Origin: Porodaedalea pini
Lineage: Eukaryota > Basidiomycota > Agaricomycetes > Hymenochaetales > Hymenochaetaceae
Assembly: GCA_002794775.1 (NCBI GenBank)
Contig: NBAY01000002.1
Location: 2,480,001-2,544,000, forward strand
Reading direction: 5' to 3'
Length of the DNA stretch: 64,000 bases
In this document: positions 44,216 through 54,073 of the stretch, piece by piece
Position numbering within the stretch: the stretch's first letter is position 1
Layout: each line of letters starts with the position of its first letter
Notes under the pieces: generated by a model
The model's input: only the letters and a program-made list of their open reading frames with translations
Told to the model about the DNA's origin: nothing
Databases searched by the model: none
Translations under genes and position numbers: made by a program

Positions 44216-45990
44216 AAATGTTTTCCTTTCAACTGACCTTTGCTCGCCTACATGGACAATCATCTCCTTTCTGCACGCTCCTTGAGCATGTGAACCAACC
44301 TTGTTCATTTACACAATCAATTCCGTTTTCTTTCTTCACAATTTTCGCAACTGGGACTTTCTATTGACTCAGATTCCATTGAACTTATCCACTTCACCCC
44401 GCCATCCACTAAATTCGTTTCTTATCCAACACAACCAGAAAAGCAACCTTCTCTTATATTATTGCCGTCTCAAATTATCCCTCCCCGGTCACACATTATA
44501 TGGCTGGGCATTATCTTTCATCATCATTTACATCCTTCTTTACATCTTTATTCCTGAGCTAACAAAGCATTATCCACTCTCTCCCAATGTTCCTTTTTAT
44601 TTCATTCCTCTCATAGCACATATCTTGAATACGCCCGTCTCCTTTACTTCAATCTTATATGTTCTGTCACCGTTTATGGTGCTCAGCTTTTCCTCGACTC
44701 CCCCACAGCCAGTTCTATTCTATCTCCAGTTCAACATCACGCTCTTTCTCTGATTCTATCCCACTCCGTCAATAAAGACGCTGCGGGCTCTTTACTTTCA
44801 ATCCCTCCTATCGATCTTTTTGTTCAATACCAGGCCAAACACTTTATAACTTCTTATGTATCTTCATCTCGAGCATCCCTCCCCCCTTCAGCGGACATTT
44901 GCAATTCACTCCCAGTCAATATTACCATTCCTAACACTAATCTTTATCCTATAATTCCACCTGTTCATTCACAACTTTCCCTCGTACCACTTACTTCCCG
45001 CATGCATAGTTATTCCACCAGAAAATCATTCCTTCACCTCTTCAATCACCCCCCTCCTTTTCAATACTTTTTATTCACAGACGGCTCTGTCATCGAACAG
45101 AACGGCATCCCCACCGGCGGTCATGGATATTCCATCATGCATAATCATCAAGAACTCGCATCTTTGGCTTCAGACATGCATACTCAAAGCAACATCCTCT
45201 ATGAAGAACAACAAGCTATCATCGCTGGCATCTCGTGCTTTTCTAGCCTATTAAAGCACTGTGCCCACCCCACACACCTACACGTTGTCACAGACTCCAC
45301 CAATTGCGCACACCTCATCTTCTCAGAAGACCCCCGTTACATGGCATTCATCACAGCCGTTCACAGACTTTGCAGTATCTTTTTAGCCACTCATCACCCC
45401 GCACCCACCATATCAGTGCAGTGGGTGCCCTCCCATATGGGATTACCTGGCAACTTGCACGCAGACCAGCTTGCATCCCAAGCTTCACACTTGCAGCATA
45501 AAAGTCTCGCCCCCAATACATTATCAAATTTACACGCACAATTTTCCACCAAGCTTTTGGCTAAATGGTGGAACCATGTCCTAAACCTTTGACACCATTG
45601 CAGTGTTACCACCGCACCTTTTATTCTGTACCCACGGCACCAATTACGGCCCTTTCTGCGACTTAATCCTGAGAAGCGCATCCCCCGCAATCTCCAGTCG
45701 AGAGTGGTTGGGATCCTCCTGAATACATATGACATGCATGATCGAAACCTGCCAAGCCAATGCCCGGACCCGCTCTGTATCACACATGATATCCATCATC
45801 TCCTTAACGTTTGCCCATTCTTTTCACAAGTCCACTGCCAATTTTTTCATAAAACACATCTCCCTCTCTCATTTTCAAGTTGGTTCGCGCCATCCAACTT
45901 TATGCTTCTTATTCAATTTGCCTACTTTTCTTTTCATCGTCCACCCGACGCAATGCCTTATTATTCTGACCTCCCACCCGATCTTTTATA
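44216..45990 (+). pseudogene. LINE ORF2 3' part: RT end and RNase H
   Basis: Continues the RT interrupted at 22114. LAYMDNHLLS near 44250 sits where the catalytic YxDD box belongs, with the second Asp apparently changed to Asn. Several stops and frame changes follow. A clean stretch at 45002-45592 encodes RNase H with the four acidic sites in FTDGSV, YEEQQA, VTDSTN and HADQLAS. The C-terminal part (LLNTYDMHDRNLPSQCPDPLC, HHLLNVCPFF) keeps a zinc-like C...C...H...C pattern and ends near 45990. Confidence 0.75.
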
Positions 45991-46158
45991 AAGTAAACCC
46001 CTAATCCAAATAACGGCCAATTTTCCACATTTACGACGCCATACATTCTGTCACCACGAAGAGTTTCCTTTATACCTTTTTTTTCTTCTTTCTCTTTCCC
46101 CTATTTTTTTTCTCTCGCCTTCAGTAGCGTGTAGTGCAGAGTAGTGCAATCTTACAAA

Positions 46159-46169
46159 GTTGAAGTCAC
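46159..46169. repeat. LINE target-site duplication, right copy
   Basis: GTTGAAGTCAC, identical to 17763-17773, 70 bp before the frataxin start codon. Confidence 0.75.
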
Positions 46170-46238
46170 GTGGATGACTCGGGGTCTCTGCACTATGTAG
46201 GCGAGAACGCCTTTGCTGAGTTACTGCACTGCGGTGCA

Positions 46239-46934
46239 ATGTTTACAGGAAAGCTCTCGAGAACACTCTGCCGTGTATGTGCTTCAAATGGGTTGAGGTC
46301 TCACAGGCCCACTCTCTCCATGCGACCACTGAGTGCACACCGGTCCATGCATGTTGATCGGCCAGTCATGGCTACTCCGCCGCTAATGGTCAAGCTCAGG
46401 TTGGTATCATCGCTCCTCCGCATCGAAAGCTGACTGGTAAATAGGGCGCGATGAAGTGAGATCTCGATGGAAAGATACCATCAGCTTTCCGACGCGACTA
46501 TGGACACGCTGTTGGAGTCATTAGAAACAATCCTGGATGAACTGGGCAACCCACAGTACGAGGTTGAATACTCCGTGAGTCTATCTTTATCAGCCCTTCG
46601 TAAAAACACGCACGGGCTGACAGTGTATATAGAGCGGCGTCCTCACCTTGAACTTAGCGGACAGAGGAACATACGTTATCAACAAACAGCCCCCGAATAA
46701 GCAAATATGGTTGTCCTCGCCCTTCAGGTGCGTCAAGTCCGCCGCTCACTTCAAGCATGCTGCTAATATTTTAAAAGCGGGCCAAAACGGTATGACTATG
46801 TCGTGGACCAAGATGGCTGGTATTACGCGCGAGACGGCCGCTCCATCGAAAGTTTGCTCGACGAAGAGTTGACTAAGGCTTTCGAGAGAGAAGTCAGGCT
46901 GGGAGTGGACGAAATTTCGACTAAAGTTGCATGA
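46239..46934 (+). CDS. YFH1: Frataxin, mitochondrial iron-sulfur cluster assembly regulator
   Basis: Exons 46239-46399, 46475-46574, 46633-46727 and 46778-46934 join in phase to 170 residues. An Arg/Ser-rich presequence ([13 protein letters not shown]) comes first. The frataxin fold follows: [23 protein letters not shown] (acidic helix 1, the iron-binding ridge), [42 protein letters not shown] (diagnostic, with the conserved sheet Trp) and [10 protein letters not shown]. Frataxin promotes sulfur transfer on the Nfs1-Isu1 complex. The gene starts 70 bp from the LINE duplication, so its promoter must now lie within those 70 bp, the LINE 3' end, or both. Confidence 0.92.
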
Positions 46935-47114
46935 CTCATGCCTTGATTCATCATTCTGCCTATCGTAATATAGCTATTCTCCTTAGCAGCTGGATTCCCC
47001 ATGAGTATTAGACGAGCCTCCAGAGTATTCATAATGATGCGAAATAAAGAAACCCAGATTAATGTGTGAATGGTACAATGAATTGACCGTGTAGGGCGAA
47101 ACAATGAAGCAGCG

Positions 47115-47937
47115 TTAACGTGGTGGGAGGGAGGCAGACTGTAATTCTGCGAATCCGTGTATAAGTGACATTATCTCGACCGTCCGGTCAACAGTTGGCA
47201 GGGTCGACTAGAAACAAGACTGTAAGCACATGAACCAGAATGATTTTAGGCACGCTTACAATTAAAGAAGAGGCAAAAGCAGGATTCACTGGAGCGGAAA
47301 CTGTGGCTACTCTGGATATAAACCTTGCTCCTGTTTTCGCTTCCGTACGAGTGAACCCAGCAACCTGCTCCTGTCCTTCAGCATCGATCAGCGAATGGAA
47401 CTCGGCGATGTACCTGTTATTCTCTTCGTATCGCGCGCGAACTTGATTGACTTCTTCGGCTATGTTCGTCTCTGAAGGACAGGCAGGGATTGGGAAGCGC
47501 GGTTCTTCAGGAAGCTGCGTCTCGGTTCCTGAATACCCGTGTTTGGCGGGCCGGCCATGAAATGCGGGTGTGGAGTAATTGCTGCGAGTAGTATAGCTCG
47601 AGGATTCAGGTGGAAAAGATTGAGCCCGACGCTGGTGTTCTATGTGAAGTCGATGTAACAAAGCATTCGAATGTTTGTACTGGCCCGCCTGTTCCTCCCA
47701 GCGTAAGACGCCTTCCACAGTATCGATGGCGGGATCAGAGTCACCGTCCTCTTCGTCCGGCCAATCCTCGTCGTCTATTTGCATCCCCCTTTCCCGTCCA
47801 TCCAGAGCGGGTGCCACGACCCGTCGCCGTTTCGCACCGTGACTGAGTCTGCTTGGGTCTCCGTAATCGAAGTCTGATGAGGAGGGCGTTTTTGCCAATG
47901 AAGGAGGCGGTGTTGAAGGTCTTTGTCGTTTGAGCAT
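47115..47937 (-). CDS. Unrecognised fungal protein, acidic/Ser-Pro-rich N-terminus
   Basis: Starts MLKRQRPSTPPPSLAKTPSSS at 47937. It has an early basic KRRRVV nuclear-localisation-like stretch, an acidic patch (DDEDWPDEEDGDSDP), and an ordered helical part (EEVNQVRARYEENNRYIAEFHSLIDAEGQ). An intron near 47220-47258 (GTAAGC donor, TCTAG acceptor) joins to a short last exon ending SASLPPR at TAA 47115-47117. Shares a ~216-bp divergent promoter with the WDR70 gene. No function assigned; nuclear localisation is a guess from the basic stretch. Confidence 0.6.
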
Positions 47938-48153
47938 GTTACAGAGAACTTCAGAGGAGGAGGAGGAGATGGAGGGATGGAGCAAGGTATAAATATTAAA
48001 TTTAATAATAATATGTTGTGGCCGCTGGACGACGCGTCTCTATATTCGTCATTCAGGCAGCGTCCTTCACAAGGACCCCGGACGCAGTCGTTTCCATACG
48101 TAACCTCCTCAATTTCACTCGCCTCTTCGAGCGGCTCCCGCTTGACAAACAAT

Positions 48154-50655
48154 ATGGCCGACATGGACGTCTTCTCTGCCATGGGTATCTCAGGCTTCGG
48201 GAAGGCACCTAAGAAGAAAAAGGCAGAGGTCGACTCGAGTTCGTTCGCAAAGAACAAGAGGGTGAGTGCATGCAATACTTACGAGGAAGTAGATTATATA
48301 CTGAGAGTCTATTGTTTTCTTAAGAATCCCTCTCCTAAACCAGTCGAGCAAAATGACACCGTTAGTGTCGCTGAAGTACCTGCTCAGCCAAAAAACGTGG
48401 ACGGCGCGCCGAGTGCGGAGAGGAACTCACCTGCGTCTGAATCTCCCGAACCGGGACCACCGGTAGCTCTTCGTGCAGCAGAAAGCGGCGAGGACGAGGA
48501 CGAGGATGAGCCTGAATACGACCCGGATGAGCTGGGTGCCCAGACTGACTTCCCTATATCCCATGAGCTGCCGATGAAGGACCACACGAAGGTCGTATCC
48601 GCCCTCGCAATCGATCCCTCCGGTGCGCGATTCGTTTCGGGCTCGCATGACTATGACTGCAAGCTCTGGGATTTTGGCGGAATGGGTGCGTCGCCCAAAC
48701 CGTTCAAGACATGGGAGCCCGCGGGTACCTACTATGTATGTTCACGTATGAGAGCGGTTTCCTGAGCCTGACTTGACAGTAGTGTGCAGGTACATGATCT
48801 CAAATTCTCACCTGATGGAACCAAGTTCCTTGTAATTTCGGGCACTATCCAGCCAAAGATGTTCAGTCGGGATGGCGAGGAATTGTGAGCCGCTATTTCA
48901 TATTTTGTTCACCAACGTGTCCTTATTCTGTCTTGCCAGAGCAACTTACATCAAGGGTGATATGTACATTCGCGACATGAAGCACACTGCGTATGTGGGG
49001 TTCGGAAAACTCTTACCTATGTAGCTGACATATATTCTTCAGAGGACATGTTGGAGAAGTGCTCTGTTCCGCTTGGCACCCGAAGGACTCAAACACTTTC
49101 ATAACCAGTTCTGCCGATTCGACAATTAGGTAAGTAGACCCTTTCAGCACTCCAATGATGCGTCTCAACATGATGCAACAGGGTGTGGGACGTCGACGAC
49201 AAGCGGAAGCAGAAGACAGTGATCGTAGTGAAGTCTAAAGAGCGTGGAGCGCGAACAAAAGTCACTGCCTGCGCGTATTCGCACGATGCCAAGTACATCG
49301 GCGGTGCTTGCATTGATGGTGCGTTGCATATGTGGAAGACGAACTCGAATTTCGTGCGTCCAGACATGACCATTGAAGGAGCGCATACGAAAGGCACCGA
49401 GACTGGCTCGCTTGTATTCTCAGTGGATGGTAGGACGGTGATGACCAGAGGCGGTGATGACACGGTGAAGTGTTCGTTAGCAATTTCTATTTTTCATCTG
49501 GGCTGTGCTAATGCTCGTCAACAGTGTGGGACTTGCGCTCTTTCCGCAAGCCGCTGGCGACGCGCAGTAATATCTCCACACTTTACCCAACCACAAACGC
49601 TGTTTTCAGTCCGGACGAAAAATACATCATCACTGGATCAGCCGCAGCGAATAAGGGAGGAAAAGGCAAGTTGTTGTTCCTGCGAAGAGATGACTTGGAG
49701 ACTGTCAGAGAGCTGGAGATGGATAGCACGCCAGTCAAGGTGCTTTGGCACCCCAAGATCAATCAGGTGAGGCTTGTTTTATATATAGCGCACTTTGGTC
49801 AACAACTGATAGCTGGGATTGTAGATCCTGGCGGGGCTGGCGAGCGGCCAGGTGTCTTGTCTGTATTCACCCGAACATTCACTGAACGGCGCGAAGCTGC
49901 TGGCGAACAAATCGGCTGTTAAGAGGCCGACTGTCGAGTCGATGGCGTCCGCGGAATTGCAGCCACAGATTCTAACGCCGCACGCACTGCCCATGTTCCG
50001 CGACGGCGAGGATGGGAGGAGTGGCAAGAGGAAGAGGGAAAAGGAGCGACTGGACCCGCGGAAGAGCAAGCGACCAGAGTTGCCCGTTACTGGGCCTGGG
50101 AAGGGAGGGCGCGTCGGAGCGAGTGCGACTCAACACGTCGTGCAAAACTTATTCAGGGACACGACCCGTGATCAAGATGTGAGTGCTGTCTTCCTTCTGA
50201 TGGTTCTGATGATTGTGCTCTGCCTTCCCTTCAATTCGCATTTTCTGGCACCGTTGTTTCAGTTCTTTTTCCAAGTGGCCGACCGCACGCGGCAACGTAC
50301 TTGATATTATGGCTGACGTGTCGTGGCCGTTTTCCCTTCCGATGGCACTGTCCTCGGTTTCCCCTATTCATTTGAATGAGATGGCTGACAAAAAACACTG
50401 CATTTAGCCCCGGGAGGCATTGTTGAAGTATGCAGAGCTCGCGGACAAGGATCCTCAATGGACATCAGGTGCGTGCTTGTCTTTTTTTCCTCCAGTTGGT
50501 GTGGTTGTTGACTGGGGCCATATTTGGAAACTTGTGGCTGTGTGACAATTTTCGACGGTTGCTGTCGGGCGCCGATAACGCATACAGCCTGGAAACAGAA
50601 CCAGCCCAATCCTGTTTTTGCGGAGGCGGAGGAGGAAGAGGAGGAGGAGAAGTAA
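48154..50655 (+). CDS. WDR70-like WD40 protein
   Basis: About ten exons. Starts MADMDVFSAMGISGFGKAPKKKK. An acidic region (GEDEDEDEPEYDPDELG) precedes the WD40 repeats: HTKVVSALAIDPSGARFVSGSHDYDCKLWDFGG, VHDLKFSPDGTKF, HVGEVLCSAWHPKDSNTF, TIRVWDVDDKRKQK, LVFSVDGRTVMTRGGDDTVKLWDLRSF and AVFSPDEKYIITG. The end (KYAELADKDPQW, SAWKQNQPNPVF and an acidic tail) is typical of WDR70. In fission yeast and man WDR70 acts with CRL4 ubiquitin ligase on histone H2B at DNA breaks. The stop TAA is at 50653-50655. Confidence 0.88.
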
Positions 50656-50921
50656 TGTTAATGACAAGATGCACTCGCTCTGCGGACTGTAGCGCTACTG
50701 TTGGTGAGTTGAGGACGAGAAGGGGGAGATCACGTGGTTGATGTGAGAATTACGTGGCCGTTGGGTTTGGGTTAGAATTGAATCTCCGCTTGAATGTTGA
50801 TAGGAGCGTTCATAAAAACCAAGTGAGACGACGCGCGCATGCCTCCCCTCAAATCCGTTGCCCGCCCCCACAGTTTTTAGACTCCTCTGCTCGTACAAAT
50901 TACATAATACTAAAATCCGGC

Positions 50922-53668
50922 ATGTCTGACGCTTTCGCCGTACACGCCGTCCAGGCGCAGGCGACCGCCGCGAACAGCGTCAACGGCCTCCATGCCCTCG
51001 GCATCACCACAAACGGCGTACAACATCCCGCCGACAACGTCGACAACGGTGCGCTCAGCAGTGCTCCCGACTCTCCCGCTCTTCTTTCTCCTCCCACCAA
51101 TGCTGCTTCGCCTCCAGTCAAAATCGACCTTGACTACGCCCAACGCGAGTCCGACGCTCGTCATGAGCCTCTTTCGTTATCGCTTGGCAAGACGGATGAT
51201 GTCTCTGTTCGGGCTCAGCTCGACACGCCTGCAGATCCCGGTATGTTCACTTAATGTGTATCTTTTCACTTGTGCTTGATGCGGCTTGCACCCCTTCAGC
51301 ATCAATACCTATCGCACCTCCTAATGGCACTCCGCCTCCGCCAGCCGGGCAGTTGTTGGAGGATGTTCAGATGGCGGAGCAGGCAACGCCAGTATCATCG
51401 GGCGATTCTCCGATCGCAGAGGTGAATGGGAGTAACGGAATGAACGGAGTGAATGGGGCGAAAGATGAGGAAGCAAATGGTATCAATGGTCTTGCATATA
51501 CCACAGTTGCAGACGACATGAACGTGGATACGCCTGTTGCCCCTATGTCGCGTCTCTCCGATGCACACGATGCGGATCTGGGAGACTTGAGTCAACAGCC
51601 GCCTGCGAAACGAGCGAGGAAGCTTTCGGATGCCGAGCAAGCGTCTCTCGCTCATGTAAGCATATGTTGTCCACATTACGCCGTACATTGGCGTGCTAAC
51701 TTAATAGCGTTTGAAGTCGCCCGCTCCGCCGCCTCCACCGACTACTGCCGGCTCATCCAATGGTCGTTCTGCGACTCCCTCCCCTTCGCAGGACCGGAGG
51801 GCAACTCTAAGCCAAGCCCAGTACAGGTTCTGCATCTCAACTGTCCGCAATTTGCGGAAGCTCAAGGACGCAGGCCCCTTTCTCCTTCCCGTTGACCCTG
51901 TGGCTCTTAACATTCCTCATTATCCTAACGTGATCAAGCACCCAATGGATTTTGCAACGATCGATCGCAAGCTTGCCGCTTCTAACCCTGCAAAGCCTGA
52001 CGGTAACCCCGGCAACCCTCGGTACCTTAGCGCAGAAGAGTTTATTACAGACGTGCGCCGCATGTTTTCGAACGCTCTCACTTTTAATGGGCCGGACCAC
52101 GCTGTCACACACATGGGTAAACGCGTGGAGGCTATATTCGACAAGCAGATCAAGCAGCTGCCACCTCCCGCAGACGAGGTAAGTTTGTTTCCAATATATT
52201 TCTGCTTATAGTGGTATTGATGCCTTCTCCGCTCGTAGCCGAAACCTCCAGTACCCAAGAAGGTTGCAACTCCGCCTCCACCGCCTCCACCAGCCAAGAA
52301 GATGCCTGCTGCGCGTCGTCCTTCTACGTCTCTTCCTACGATCCGGAGGTCAGATACGACGGAGACCGCTCGACCTAAGCGGGAGATTCATCCGCCGCCT
52401 CCGAAGGATCTTCCTTACGCGGAGCCACCAAAGAAGATGCGATCAGTAAGGAAGGCGAAGTCAGACGACGGGACTGAGGAGCAGTTGAAGTATTGCGCGA
52501 AGATCCTCGCTGAGTTGCACAAGAAGTCGCTGTTTACCATCGCCAGTCCGTTCTATGAACCTGTTGGTAAGTCGTTAGTGCTACGTACTTCAATTGTAAA
52601 CTTACAAAATGCAGATCCCGTCAAGCTTGGCATCCCCCATTATCCCAAAGTCGTCAAGAAACCCATGGATCTGGGCACGATGAGGAAAAAACTCGAAAAT
52701 AAGGAGTATCCGAACGCAAGCAAGTTCAAGGAGGACTTTGCTCTTATGATAAGAAACTGTATGGCGTTCAATCCAGCTGGTACAGCTGTTCACGATGCTG
52801 GGGTCGAGATTCAGCGTGTCTTCGAAGAGAAATGGGCCCATCTTCCTCCGCTCAGAGCACCGAGCGATGACGAAGAGGAGGAAGAGGAAGAGGACAGTGA
52901 TGACGAGCGCATTCGTGAGTGCTAATCGTTTCGTATAAGTTATCGCGGTTTACTTAATGCATTTCTAGGCGCCATTGCTATGATGGAGTCCCAGATTGAG
53001 ACGATGCGAGGAAACTTGGCAGCATTAAAAAGTCAGTCGAAGACAAAGAAAAAAGAGAGGAAGGAGAAACGACCTTCGAAGCGTGCTTCCCCTCCGGTTG
53101 CATCGACCTCAAAATCCAACAACAGGCCTTCGAAATCTATGCCTAAGAAGAGGAGCTCAAAGAAGTCAACGATCCCTGATGACGATGTGTTATCCTTTGA
53201 TCAGAAAAAGGATCTCAGTGAGACTATCCAGAACCTGGATGGTGATAAGCTTGAGAAGGTCATCACTATCATTCATGAGGGCGTTCCTGAGATCCGTGAC
53301 GTACGTATATTCATTGCGCCTTCCTCTTCGCTGTGTTGACAATGTTTCAGAGCTCTGAGGAGATCGAGCTCGACATCGACCAGCTTCCGGCGCATGTGCT
53401 CTTAAAGCTGTACAACTATGTTATTCGACCCCTGAAATCCGCCCCTGTAAAGAGGTCGCGGACAGGCACTGGTACTGGAACGGGTGGTTTGAAGCGGAAG
53501 AGCATGGATGAGGATGTGGAAGCGGAGAAAATTCGCCAGCTGGAGGAGCGGATGAAGATGTTCGACAAAAATGCCTCTGTTGGTTCGGGTATGATGAAGC
53601 GCGACAACGACAGTGAACACTCTTCGGACGATAGCTCTTCGGACAGCTCTGGCAGCGACTCCGAATAA
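50922..53668 (+). CDS. BET-family double-bromodomain chromatin protein (Bdf1-like)
   Basis: About eight exons. MSDAFAVHAVQAQATAAN starts a long low-complexity region with an NG-repeat. Bromodomain 1 contains FLLPVDPVALNIPHYPNVIKHPMDFATIDRKL and NALTFNGPDHAVTHMG. Bromodomain 2 contains DPVKLGIPHYPKVVKKPMDLGTMRKKL and NCMAFNPAGTAVHDAG, each with the acetyl-lysine-binding Asn. A basic region and an NET domain (LSFDQKKDLSETIQNLDGDKLEKVITIIHEG, ELDIDQLPAHVLLKLYNYVI) follow, then an acidic Ser tail. BET proteins bind acetylated H4 and help TFIID. Ends at 53668. Confidence 0.93.
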
Positions 53669-54073
53669 ACGTCTCATTATTCGTCTTTTTTTCTTGTGGA
53701 CACTTACGTCTCGGATGCCGAATGCATCCTAATGATTCCTTGCCGTCTGTCCCATTTTGTGGCCTTTGTCTTTGCCGTTGTCCGCATTTCGTGTTCCCTC
53801 CTTCATCTTGCAAAGTTCATACTGTCTTATACTACCGCGAAACTTCCTTTACTGCCATCCATTGTAGCAAATTAGTATAGTACTATATGAAAAAATGACA
53901 TTGTTTTTCGACGTTGTTGAGGAAGGTTTGAGTCCAATTATGGCAGTAGGCTGACCTGATGATTGTGACGCGCTCAGTGCAACGTCTCAACCTCGAGCTT
54001 GATAAAGACTTTGAACGTTCACTCTACGCTCTCTGTCGTACTCTTCTTTTCAAGCCCGCTATCCACACCTAGC
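53669..54073. other. Intergenic region
   Basis: About 400 bp, 3' end of the BET gene and promoter of the next gene. T-rich near 53680 and AT-rich near 53870-53900. No gene supported. Confidence 0.5.

Larger units (their letters stand above)
17774..46158 (+). mobile_element. Non-LTR retrotransposon (LINE, Tad1-like) interrupted by gypsy element A
   Basis: The left part (17774-22114) holds ORF1 and the endonuclease and first RT part of ORF2. The right part (44216-46158) holds the last RT residues and an RNase H. Rejoining across the 22-kb insertion restores the order ORF1 (zinc knuckles), APE-type endonuclease, RT and RNase H seen in fungal Tad1-like LINEs. The 11-bp duplications at both ends define the borders. 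The element is dead: ORF1 is frameshifted near 18297 and broken by several stops, and ORF2 has many stops. No long poly-A tail is present; the 3' end is pyrimidine-rich. Confidence 0.8.
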
